NCBI GenBank assembly: GCA_021777105.1
Contig: JAIQZQ010000029.1
Location: 62,001 to 126,000, forward strand
Length of the DNA stretch: 64,000 nucleotides
Source of the DNA: Candidatus Anammoxibacter sp.
Lineage (GTDB): Bacteria > Planctomycetota > Brocadiia > Brocadiales > Anammoxibacteraceae
Direction of reading: 5' to 3'
The position numbers and the translations under genes were made by a program. Within the stretch, counting starts at the first letter, position 1, and each line of letters starts with the position of its first letter. Under the pieces are notes generated by a model, which was given only the letters and a program-made list of their open reading frames with translations, was not told the origin of the DNA and ran no database searches. Shown here piece by piece: positions 27,247 to 35,342 of this stretch.

Positions 27247-27642
27247 CTATTTTGGATGATTTTGTATATATTCCATAGCCGCAGACTCCAAAAAAGCTGA
27301 TCGATCTAGTCCAATGCTTGTTGTGTACTGATCAATTACGGCTATGATTTTGTCATTAAAAGAACAACTTACGTGTCTCTTAGGAGAATATTCTACAACC
27401 AATTGAGCATCAACGGGAATTGGAACCAGCTCTTCCTTCTCATTTACGGATATATTCTCTCTTTTAGTAGGGCTGATTTTTAGTTGAGGATTTCCTCCGA
27501 TGGAGATTGCCAGCGCCTCAACTGCCATTTCATACGCCTCTTCAAAATCCCTTCCTTGTGTCATGCACATTTCTAAATCTGGAAAACGAACAGAAATGAA
27601 ACCGTCGTGTTCTTGAGTAAACAATGCATAAAATGATAACAT
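27247..27642 (-). CDS. hicB: HicB family antitoxin
   Basis: A 131-residue antitoxin. The N-terminal HicB fold is shown by YALFTQEHDGFISVRFPDLEMCMTQG and the EEAYEMAVEAL helix. A C-terminal DNA-binding ribbon-helix-helix-like segment follows (NDKIIAVIDQYTTSIGLDRSAFLESAA). It neutralises HicA and represses the operon in known systems. AAGGAG precedes the ATG. It follows hicA by about 40 nt, the usual order. A repeat containing TTTTTATGAATT lies directly after the stop codon. Confidence 0.92.
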   Translation of the reverse strand: MLSFYALFTQEHDGFISVRFPDLEMCMTQGRDFEEAYEMAVEALAISIGGNPQLKISPTKRENISVNEKEELVPIPVDAQLVVEYSPKRHVSCSFNDKIIAVIDQYTTSIGLDRSAFLESAAMEYIQNHPK

Positions 27643-27682
27643 AAAATCTCCTTAGTAATTAAGATTGGCAATGACTTATAAT

Positions 27683-27871
27683 TTATCTTTGCACAGAAGT
27701 CTTTTTGGCCATCTTGATCATGTCTTTAGCTAAGTTTTCATTGATCTCCGTATGGCGAGGAATTGGGAATTTGGCGCCATCAGGTCGTTCCCATATTTCG
27801 TGATTTCCACCCTCGCGAAAAAAAGAGCAACCCAGCTCATTAAGGGCTTTGAGTAGTTTTTGTCTCTTCAA
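27683..27871 (-). CDS. hicA: HicA family mRNA interferase toxin
   Basis: About 62 residues from a TTG start (MKRQKLLKALNELG, the usual family start); an upstream TTG at 27889 is also open. The catalytic histidine lies in REGGNHEIW. The FPIPRHTEINENLAKDMIK strand-helix completes the small double-stranded-RNA-binding fold. The TTG at 27871 is favoured because GAAGGA precedes it. Known HicA toxins cleave mRNA and are inhibited by the adjacent HicB. Confidence 0.9.
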   Translation of the reverse strand: MKRQKLLKALNELGCSFFREGGNHEIWERPDGAKFPIPRHTEINENLAKDMIKMAKKTSVQR

Positions 27872-27889
27872 TTTGGCCGTTTCCTTCAA

Positions 27890-28185
27890 CCATTTGATCT
27901 AAATTAATTAGTCTAAAAAATGTTATGCCCCTCAAGTTTAGCCAATCAGATTTATTATTTCAATTTAAAATGAAAAAGTCAATATTTCTTTAATCTCGAA
28001 AGTTTATTTAAATTCTTTAATAGTGTAATGATAAAAATAAACTCATTGGACATGCCTATAAAAATTTCAGCGGGTAGCTCACAACTCTTGTGAACGGGTC
28101 ACCTTCCTGAGAACAACGGGGCGTATTTTGTAGCCGGCTCTTTATTCTCGACAATACCAAATTTGTCAACAATAATGAACTGACA
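27890..28185. other. Intergenic region upstream of hicAB
   Basis: AT-rich near 27930-28060, where the hicAB promoter should lie; no unambiguous promoter was found. It runs into the truncated YhcG remnant, and no gene is seen. Confidence 0.5.
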
Positions 28186-28505
28186 CTATGTCCAGCTCAA
28201 TTCGGCGCCCAGTGAGTGACGAATTGAAAAAAGCGAATAAAATAGCCGCATATATTTCAGGTTGGTTACGGTATATCATTTGCCAAATTCAACAGTTAAC
28301 CGGCCTGAGAGTTCATCAAGAACTGCTTTTCCATATTCAGCTCTTTGCTCCCCCATTTGCTCTTCTTCAACAATTAACTTGCCAATATTCCAGTATGTAT
28401 CAACAATAGAGTTATCACCGCCCCTTTAGTATTCTGATGCGCATTTGTTATGACTAAGGAAATTCGGGAATAAAGATCAGGATTTGCAGGTTGAATGTTG
28501 CTCAT
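28186..28505 (-). pseudogene. Decayed YhcG/DUF1016-type PD-(D/E)XK nuclease fragment
   Basis: It starts MSNIQPANPDLYSRISLVITNAHQN, then shifts frame into NSIVDTYWNIGKLIVEEEQMGEQRAEYGKAVLDEL (spelled here as family signatures) and SGRLTVEFGK. A TGA stop replaces a Gly codon, and the frame continues YTVTNLKYMRLFYSLF...LGAELSWT before ending. This is the N-terminal DUF1016 domain of YhcG proteins, truncated before the nuclease domain. The ATG overlaps the stop of the hsdS remnant (ATGA), so both derive from one restriction-associated operon. Confidence 0.8.
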
Positions 28506-28621
28506 ACCAACTCTCCTTTAAAAGCTCGCTGCATTAGGGAATTAAACTTGTCTTCCAGCTCTTTGAAGCGCATTTTAGGGCCGGATATTTTTACTTTTCT
28601 ACTTATCTTGGGATAGACAGA
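28502..28621 (-). pseudogene. C-terminal remnant of a type I restriction specificity subunit (HsdS)
   Basis: A 39-codon open stretch without a start ends KFNSLMQRAFKGELV, the characteristic end of HsdS proteins after the second target-recognition domain. A stop codon bounds it upstream at 28622-28624. The rest of hsdS, and hsdM and hsdR, are absent. Confidence 0.7.
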
Positions 28622-28796
28622 TTATTATCACCAGCTTTTCCATCATGGTCAATAATAAAAATGAGACTAAATGCTTTCAACCTAATGCAGTCAAAGGGTG
28701 ATTTGTTCCCTATGTTTTTTTATGAATTGTGTATTCTGTTTTCCGGCTCTACCCCTGCGAAGCTCTCAAGAGCTGAGCCAAAATTTATTTTATTTA

Positions 28797-29213
28797 TTAT
28801 GTCGCAACCATTTTATGTTGGCATTCTACATAGACCAACATGACTCGCTTAGTTGTAGATGCTTGAAAGTATGATATTTTCAAGAACTGGTTAACCGGCA
28901 TTGACGTTATTAATTTAGGTATCAGTTCCCGTATATCTTCCGGTAGATCGTCTATCGCGCTAAGGGAGTAACTTCGCGGGCCATACTCCGTATGCTCAGT
29001 TAAAACAGAAAAGTCAAGCAGTGTTAAACTAATTGCTCTTTTCATCTTCCGATTGAATCTTAGTATAATCTGGTCAGTTAGCTCGACACCGGTTGCCGGT
29101 TCATTTTCACCAAAAAAAATCTCAAGAATGTCAGCATCCTCATCAAATACTAAGCGGACAGAAGTTCCATCATCGGCTATAGTTTCCGTCTTGTACAGAT
29201 TGAGTTCACTCAT
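28797..29213 (-). CDS. DUF2283-type protein, probable antitoxin
   Basis: A 138-residue protein. The central DADILEIFFGENEPATGVELTDQIILRFNRK run (quoted here as its start and end) resembles DUF2283 proteins, small beta-rich proteins commonly found next to toxins. It is 3 nt downstream of a small gene with toxin-like character and probably co-translated with it. A conserved repeat (TTTTTATGAATTGTGTATTCTG) lies about 60 nt beyond the stop. Function as an antitoxin is inferred from context only. Confidence 0.65.
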   Translation of the reverse strand: MSELNLYKTETIADDGTSVRLVFDEDADILEIFFGENEPATGVELTDQIILRFNRKMKRAISLTLLDFSVLTEHTEYGPRSYSLSAIDDLPEDIRELIPKLITSMPVNQFLKISYFQASTTKRVMLVYVECQHKMVAT

Positions 29214-29216
29214 TTT

Positions 29217-29540
29217 TTATCCTTTATGTTGGATGAATTTAGCCCAACCTGTTAACACAAAATTATTGGGAACATACATCCCTTCGTCGTCAAGTTGAGT
29301 TTTAAAAACAACAATGAGAACGAGGTGATTGTTTTCAGGCAACAATTCGTCGAATCTCATAGAATATCGATACTTATTAGAAACTAATGGATCTTGTTTT
29401 CTGCGACCAATACGCAATGTTTCAAGGAATTTATTTTGGTGTGGCTCAAGTTCAGGGCGAGACTCCAGAATATGTCGCCAGCGTTCATCAGTGAAGTAGA
29501 TCGTATTTCCGTACCGATCCTTAATTGTCTTTCCACCCAC
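29217..29540 (-). CDS. Small putative toxin (PBECR/RelE-like nuclease candidate)
   Basis: A 107-residue protein starting at GTG with GAGG 8 nt upstream. Conserved-looking elements are IYFTDERWRHILESRPEL, TLRIGRRKQDP and YRYSMRFDELLPENNHLVLIVVFK, ending NNFVLTGWAKFI. This layout resembles small nucleases of the PBECR/RelE-like group. It precedes the DUF2283 gene by 3 nt, a toxin-antitoxin arrangement. The enzymatic assignment is tentative. Confidence 0.6.
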   Translation of the reverse strand: MGGKTIKDRYGNTIYFTDERWRHILESRPELEPHQNKFLETLRIGRRKQDPLVSNKYRYSMRFDELLPENNHLVLIVVFKTQLDDEGMYVPNNFVLTGWAKFIQHKG

Positions 29541-29865
29541 CTTTTCATCCTCGTTTATTATTAATTAGAGCATTTTACAACATTAACTGCCAATAAAAAA
29601 TGCTTTACTTCAAGCGCTAAGCCGAGTTAATGACGCAGTGACCTAAGATTGAGCAAAGCTTGTCCTAGTGACAACATGGAGCTTAAGAGGGGCGCGGCAG
29701 ACCAAGTTATTTTTGCGCCGGCCATTAGCTTTCAAAACAAGCAAGGAGCTGAATGCGGGCAGGGGAAATGCGCCTCCTGCGCCATTAACATTTTTATGAA
29801 TTTTGTATTCTGTTTTTAGACACTGGCCCTGCGAAACCCTCTTCAACTGCATTTGTTAGGCGCAT
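29541..29865. other. Intergenic region with MITE end, half attC and shared tail repeat
   Basis: No credible gene. It holds a MITE-type end (GACCAAGTTATTTTTGCGC, about 29700-29718), a copy of the ATTTTTATGAATTTTGTATTCTG tail repeat (29789-29811), and CCTCTTCAACTGCATTTGTTAGGC (to 29863), which looks like one arm of an attC site with core GTTAGGC. Confidence 0.55.
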
Positions 29866-30738
29866 TCATTGTATTAACGTCACTGTTATCGCAGTCGTTG
29901 ATATATGTCGGCCACTAATATCCATTAATATAGCGTCAACTCTATGATGAAGCCCCCCATAATGAACTTTCACCTCCCATGATCCATCTTGCTCTACTTT
30001 TGTTATTCCTTGGGGATACAATTTATCTGTCATTATATTTACCTGAACCCTAAGCGGATTTTCAGCGGGATCATAGCCCTTAAGCCCTAAAACGCGCCTC
30101 TTAACAAGCCTAATAACTGGAATGTGTTCTCCGGGATTAAGCAATATTTCGCCATTATTCAGTGGGGATATAATTTGAATATTTATAACATCTGTTTTTT
30201 CTAGAACTACAGAGTGATTCAAATCCTCGATTTCATCTGCTTCGACCTTAGCTAAACTGCTCGCATGCATAAGCTCTACCAAGTCATTCGTCCCTGAAAG
30301 ATCATCCTGGGTAACCTTCTGGACCTTAGGCTTGGCGCTATTAACTGCATTTAATATTGCCTTCGCGACCTCCCCAATTCCTTTAGATGTTGATATGGCT
30401 ATTTTGTCAACCAGATTCGGCGATCTTCTTATGAGGTATTTTTCATCTATGCCGTGCCAAACAGGAATAATAAACTTCTTTCTTTCTGAAACCTCTCTGG
30501 CTGTTAAGCTATCAAGTTCTCTTTTCGTCCATTCTTTCTGAAAAAAACTTGGACTCAATATCACAACTCCAAAATCACATTCACTTAACCCTTTCTCTAT
30601 TTCCCCTCTAAGGCTATCACCTAGACAAAGAGAGTATTCGTCATACCACACCGTCAATCCAGACTCTTTTAGCAATTCTGCTAAAGGACGAGCAACATCG
30701 TCCTTGTCTTCATGGGTATGTGAAATAAATAAATTCAT
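29866..30738 (-). CDS. TIR-domain protein with C-terminal beta-rich domain, third gene of the OLD/UvrD operon
   Basis: A 290-residue cytoplasmic protein. The TIR domain (about 1-125) has NLFISHTHEDK, LTVWYDEYSLCLGDSLRGEIEKGL, VVILSPSFFQKEWTKREL (catalytic Glu in the WTKREL motif) and FIIPVWHGI. Bacterial TIR domains of this kind are typically NAD-cleaving or nucleotide-signal-making enzymes. The C-terminal part (about 175-290) is a predicted beta domain (ISPLNNGEI, GSWEVKVHYGG, STTAITVT) not assigned to a family. It starts 6 nt after the helicase gene, so it is very probably part of the same defence operon. Confidence 0.85.
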   Translation of the reverse strand: MNLFISHTHEDKDDVARPLAELLKESGLTVWYDEYSLCLGDSLRGEIEKGLSECDFGVVILSPSFFQKEWTKRELDSLTAREVSERKKFIIPVWHGIDEKYLIRRSPNLVDKIAISTSKGIGEVAKAILNAVNSAKPKVQKVTQDDLSGTNDLVELMHASSLAKVEADEIEDLNHSVVLEKTDVINIQIISPLNNGEILLNPGEHIPVIRLVKRRVLGLKGYDPAENPLRVQVNIMTDKLYPQGITKVEQDGSWEVKVHYGGLHHRVDAILMDISGRHISTTAITVTLIQ

Positions 30739-30744
30739 ACTATT

Positions 30745-33183
30745 TTATAATTTTGTGTTTTTCCTGAGCTCGTCAATTACTGCATGACTAACATTATCGC
30801 TCGCCTGCTTTTGGACGGAGGAGCTTTCGTATTGGTAAACTTCACTAAAAATAGATTTTATGCCATCCTTAAACTCAGAGACATCGTCAAGATATAATAT
30901 CCTTAAGTTTTTAATCGCTCGAGAGCAAGAAACGTATAGCAAATTTTTAGTATTATGAAATTTGATCATTTCTTTTTCATCTAAAGAAGTCAAATCTCTA
31001 TAATGTCTGAAAAAAGATGAAAATTTATTTTTATTAATTCGACCAAAATCATTTTCCATAATGATAATGACGTTATCAAATTCAGCCCCTTTTGTTCCAT
31101 GATAAGTATGATATACAACGTCTGCTTTTTGTTCATCCCTAATAAATTCATACCAAAGAAGCCACTGGGAAAAACTAACGCTTAGCAATGCATCCAATTT
31201 TGACTTCGCAATCTCTATTTCATCAATATCGATGATCGAAAATATTTCATCAGCAAACAATTTTTCCAATTTTACTATAAACGCACCCATATCTATGTTT
31301 CCTATGCTAGTTATTTTTTCATCATTAAGAAATTTATATAATTTTGATTTGAAACCATTAACTTCTTCTATATCTATATAGGAAAAAAATTCGTCTTCTA
31401 ACAATTTTTCCAATTTTTGTTTAAAAGCTGCCTGTTCTTTCTTATCTATTTCAGAAAACAATTCCTTATTGAACAACTCCTTCAATGTCAATTTAAAATC
31501 ATCCATCGTCCCGCTACCTATATTAAGAAACAATTCCTCTAATAAATAGTTAATAAAATCCTGATATGAATAACGCTCTATATTTATCAACTCTTCTATT
31601 ACATCTTTGTAGTGCTTATTGCCAGGATTTACATATTTCTCAAATATATCTTTAATATATTCACCCAAGGTATTACCCTTAACAGTTTTTAATAAGGCGA
31701 TTAATTCTTTTAACTTTAAAAAAGTTAGTTTAGAATAATTCTTTTTATCAATTAAACTAGTTAAAGATGTTTCTGGATTACTTAGACCAACTATGAATTG
31801 AAGAATCACATAGAAAAGACTCGGAATACTTCCAAGCTTTGACAAATCATTGCTTAGCAGTTCGGTATTTAATCTATTATAATTTTTCTTATAAAATGCC
31901 GTGTCTGAAAAGTGGTAGTAAATATCTGGAAAACCATTGAATTCAGCTACAAACCTATTCAGCAAAACCAAACAATGCAGTTTATTTCCAGAATTGATTT
32001 TCCATTTCTTTTTGTATTGCTCAATGAATTGATATTTACCTTCATCTGAGCCTGTATAAAATTTAACAGAACCACCAATACAATCTTCAAAGATAGACTT
32101 TTGTTTAATATCATCATTTCTAACGTTGTTTATAACATCAATAATTTCCGAATGAGACCTCCTGTTGAATTGTTTATTGATGGACTTTAAGTTTGGATGA
32201 ATATCGATTAGCGCTTTTCCAACGCCCTCCTCATAAATATTTTGTGCCGTGTCTCCAAAATAGCCAATAAACAGTTTACGTTGAATGCTTTTTGCATGGT
32301 CATCAATAAGCTTCATTATTTCCACCACGCGTTTATTTGTATCTTGATATTCATCAATTAATATAAAAGGATAACTATCATAAATAACCCGCTTTAACAA
32401 ATCATACGTTTCGACAATTTTTAAAGCATACTCTAACAAAGTACCATGACTAATTACCATTCTATGTAGAATATCAGTATTATATTTATCTTCATATCTT
32501 AATTCACTAAATATTGTATTTTTAAGACCTATATGAGTTAAACAATATTGATAGTTTTCGATTTTATAAATCGTGCTTACTATTTTTTTGAAATTTCCAA
32601 TATTATTTAAAATATTAGGATATAGCCCAAGACTCTCCTGAAAAGCGTCCTTCAACTCCCTAGCAGGTTTATCATAATATTTATAGAAAATATCTTTGTG
32701 AGTAATTATGATACTCTTAAATTCAGCTTTCAAATCATCAGATAATTCACGATAAACTTTAAATGATTTTGTTTCTTTATCTTCATTATTGTCATTCAAA
32801 TCACACTGTAGCCGCTCAAGCTCCTCTGTAAGCTTTTCAACATGTATCTTCAACAGCTCTTTTTTATAATCTTTTATCAACGCCCAAAGTCGTTCATGAA
32901 TTGTCGAGACCTTAACTAGATCAGAATTACCAAGGCGCTCTTTAATTTCATTAGTTGCAACGTTAGTATATGTGATACACATAATCTTTTGATTGTGGTG
33001 TTTCAGTTCGTCACCATATTTATTGATGATATACTTCAAACTTTCCGTTAAAGCATAAGTCTTTCCTGAACCTGCACCAGCATTGAAAACGATATTTTCA
33101 TAATCATCTATAGAAGAAAAAAGAAGTTTTTGAACAACTAATTCAGCCTTCTTTGAAATAAGGGATATTTTTGTTAAACTCAT
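30745..33183 (-). CDS. UvrD/Rep-type superfamily 1 helicase, GajB-like but enlarged
   Basis: An 812-residue helicase with SF1 motifs: Walker A GAGSGKTY, ITYTNVATNEIK, the Walker B DEYQDTNK, GDTAQNIYEEG, the HGTKGAEFDNVIII motif and YVSCSRAIK. Between the motor halves is an inserted helical region with about four copies of a unit like F-x-KLEKLLxDEFFSYIDI. The start at 33183 overlaps the stop of the nuclease gene (TAATG), showing translational coupling; an extension to 33231 is possible. Known GajB proteins are shorter. Paired with the OLD nuclease, it probably senses DNA ends or unwinding during phage attack. Confidence 0.87.
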   Translation of the reverse strand: MSLTKISLISKKAELVVQKLLFSSIDDYENIVFNAGAGSGKTYALTESLKYIINKYGDELKHHNQKIMCITYTNVATNEIKERLGNSDLVKVSTIHERLWALIKDYKKELLKIHVEKLTEELERLQCDLNDNNEDKETKSFKVYRELSDDLKAEFKSIIITHKDIFYKYYDKPARELKDAFQESLGLYPNILNNIGNFKKIVSTIYKIENYQYCLTHIGLKNTIFSELRYEDKYNTDILHRMVISHGTLLEYALKIVETYDLLKRVIYDSYPFILIDEYQDTNKRVVEIMKLIDDHAKSIQRKLFIGYFGDTAQNIYEEGVGKALIDIHPNLKSINKQFNRRSHSEIIDVINNVRNDDIKQKSIFEDCIGGSVKFYTGSDEGKYQFIEQYKKKWKINSGNKLHCLVLLNRFVAEFNGFPDIYYHFSDTAFYKKNYNRLNTELLSNDLSKLGSIPSLFYVILQFIVGLSNPETSLTSLIDKKNYSKLTFLKLKELIALLKTVKGNTLGEYIKDIFEKYVNPGNKHYKDVIEELINIERYSYQDFINYLLEELFLNIGSGTMDDFKLTLKELFNKELFSEIDKKEQAAFKQKLEKLLEDEFFSYIDIEEVNGFKSKLYKFLNDEKITSIGNIDMGAFIVKLEKLFADEIFSIIDIDEIEIAKSKLDALLSVSFSQWLLWYEFIRDEQKADVVYHTYHGTKGAEFDNVIIIMENDFGRINKNKFSSFFRHYRDLTSLDEKEMIKFHNTKNLLYVSCSRAIKNLRILYLDDVSEFKDGIKSIFSEVYQYESSSVQKQASDNVSHAVIDELRKNTKL

Positions 33184-35342
33184 TACCCTGAATCCCCCAT
33201 TACTTGGTTTTGAAATGCACTCTTCAACCAAATAAAACCATCCGTTATATATTTTGGTAGTTCTGGAATGTCTGTTGATATATCACTAACAATAATTTCA
33301 TATAAGAGCACATTTGAAAAACCACTCTTACTATCCGATAATTTTCTCTGCATTTTATAAGAATTTTCCTTCAAATTATCTTCATTATTTTCACTCCCTA
33401 AAATATCTTTATAAATTTGAGGCTTTATACTTTTCAAAACATTCTTTAAGATTCTATTTTTATAATTAGATAAGATGAACGCTTCTTCAAAGCTAGTTGC
33501 GAAATAACCCTCAATAGCATCTTTTTGAAAAACACCATACAAATTATTATCTTCAAAATATTGTTTCAAGCCTGCTGTTTCTGTCCCATTAAATTTATGA
33601 ATCGTAGCATTTGTAGAAGTTCTACCCTCTAACGATATCATTTGAGGATATATTTTCGTTTTTTTATTGTCTTCATCTATTATGAATTTTTCATCCTCTT
33701 TCCTTTTAACATCTAAATCCGTAATAATTAAAGTAGGGACTTTAAGCAACTTGATCAGGGGGAGATAAATAAGCCCGTGAGCACCATTTATGTTAAAAAT
33801 CGAAATGTAATATTTATTCAGCTCTTCATTTTGATCAAGGTAATAGGATAGCAAGGTCTCTTCAGTAACGCCTTCTACAAAGATAACTGCATCAGAGAAA
33901 AACAATTCTGAAACTTTATACTTAATATGTTTTTTTATAAATTTCAAATCATCAGATCGTTTCTTTGCTCTTTTTTTAGCCTCCACCGATATTTCCTCAG
34001 GCCTCTCTGCGGATGATTCTAATTTGGTAACTCCTACCGATATAATTTCAGATTCTATAACATTTTTATCATTTAAGTTTACTACATTAGAAAAATTATC
34101 AACAATTGTTATGTAACTTATATTATCGAATGAATTTCCAGTGTGAATTTTGCTATTCAAGATATGGGAAGAATGGGTTGTTATTATAAGCTGGCTATTA
34201 ATTTTCTTCTGCATATCATCTATAAGGTAAGCAATCGCATCGTTAATATGCTTAATAAATAACTCTTGCATCTGTGAATGCATAAAAGCTTCTGGTTCTT
34301 CTATGCAAATCAAATTAATCTTACTATTGCATTCTTGTTTAGGATATCTTTCAATGTATTCAATAAGTTTACCAATAATAGTCATTAAATTAGAATATCC
34401 CAAGCCAAATTGCCCTTCAGGAATATGAAATTTACCTTCCGTATATTCGTATTTAATAATATTAGTCATTATCTTATCAATTGTTAAGTCTGCACTCAAT
34501 TTTACTTCCAACCGATCACTAGATTCAATTTTACTTAATGCTTTGTTGATCGATGCGGTATGCTCCTTTGAAACACTCTTTGTTATTTTTTCATTTATGT
34601 TATCTATTAGGCTATCTACCGTGGCAGGAACCCCCTTTTTACTTTCTAACTTATACCTAAAATTGATTATGTCATTAAATGTTTTAGACAAGCTCTTATC
34701 ATCTATGACTTTATTTGCATTAATTATTTCCATTTCAATCAAATCGCTAAGTTTAAATCTACTTTCACCTATCAAAGTTCCGTCGGAATCGAAATAATTC
34801 ATTTCAAAATCAGCACTATTTATTGTTTCGAGAAACTTCCTGAAAAAAGTCGCTTTCCCCTTATCTGTAGAAATGAGCAATCCTACTTCTTCTTTAAATT
34901 TAGTGGTTTCTTTTAGTTCATATTTTAAAACAACTTTAAAATATGTTTCTTTTTCATTCGCTTGAACACTTTCTATATTCATAAAAGGAGCGATATTTGT
35001 AAGTAGATCACAGCTGCTATTAGAATCAATGCCAACTTTTACTTCAAATTCAAGAAACGGAAAATGCTCAATACTTCCGTTACAATATTCCTCTAATAAT
35101 TTATTTAAATACATAAAGTTAAAATCATTGGCGAGAAATTTATTGTCTATTACCAACTTTTTTAAAGCTTTAGTAATCGTTGTTTTTCCAGAATTATTTT
35201 TACCAACAATCAATGTTGTTGATGGTGCTATATTGATTTTATCGGATATCTGGGAGGTATCTTTAGCTCCTACAAACTCTACGATATTGTTGTTTTCACC
35301 AAATTTTCTAAAATTGGTAATCTTTAGACTTTTCAGATACAC
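33183..35342 (-). CDS. OLD-family ATP-dependent nuclease (AAA + TOPRIM), GajA-like
   Basis: A 719-residue protein. The SMC/OLD-type ATPase has Walker A GKNNSGKT, the signature region GQFGLGYSNLM, Walker B INLICIEEPEAFMHSQMQ and the switch IITTHSSHILN. A TOPRIM nuclease domain follows from about residue 480, with VEGVTEETLL and the metal-binding ITDLD. This is the class 2 OLD arrangement: nuclease followed by UvrD helicase. It starts at GTG, preceded by GAGGAG. The gene is strikingly AT-rich compared with the core genes, indicating acquisition. Confidence 0.88.
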   Translation of the reverse strand: MYLKSLKITNFRKFGENNNIVEFVGAKDTSQISDKINIAPSTTLIVGKNNSGKTTITKALKKLVIDNKFLANDFNFMYLNKLLEEYCNGSIEHFPFLEFEVKVGIDSNSSCDLLTNIAPFMNIESVQANEKETYFKVVLKYELKETTKFKEEVGLLISTDKGKATFFRKFLETINSADFEMNYFDSDGTLIGESRFKLSDLIEMEIINANKVIDDKSLSKTFNDIINFRYKLESKKGVPATVDSLIDNINEKITKSVSKEHTASINKALSKIESSDRLEVKLSADLTIDKIMTNIIKYEYTEGKFHIPEGQFGLGYSNLMTIIGKLIEYIERYPKQECNSKINLICIEEPEAFMHSQMQELFIKHINDAIAYLIDDMQKKINSQLIITTHSSHILNSKIHTGNSFDNISYITIVDNFSNVVNLNDKNVIESEIISVGVTKLESSAERPEEISVEAKKRAKKRSDDLKFIKKHIKYKVSELFFSDAVIFVEGVTEETLLSYYLDQNEELNKYYISIFNINGAHGLIYLPLIKLLKVPTLIITDLDVKRKEDEKFIIDEDNKKTKIYPQMISLEGRTSTNATIHKFNGTETAGLKQYFEDNNLYGVFQKDAIEGYFATSFEEAFILSNYKNRILKNVLKSIKPQIYKDILGSENNEDNLKENSYKMQRKLSDSKSGFSNVLLYEIIVSDISTDIPELPKYITDGFIWLKSAFQNQVMGDSG

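Noticed and set aside
27920..27932. GTTATGCCC upstream of hicA as another attC core
   Set aside because: The position and orientation would place the site inside hicA, and no palindromic arms or partner core are found.
28436..28450. Minus-strand CATAACAAATGC looked like an attC core site
   Set aside because: It falls inside the YhcG remnant (SLVITNAHQN), so the match is coding sequence.
29643..29852. 69-codon minus-strand open frame between the toxin-like and TIR genes
   Set aside because: It runs through repeat tail, MITE end and half attC sequence, has no ribosome site and no protein-like composition.
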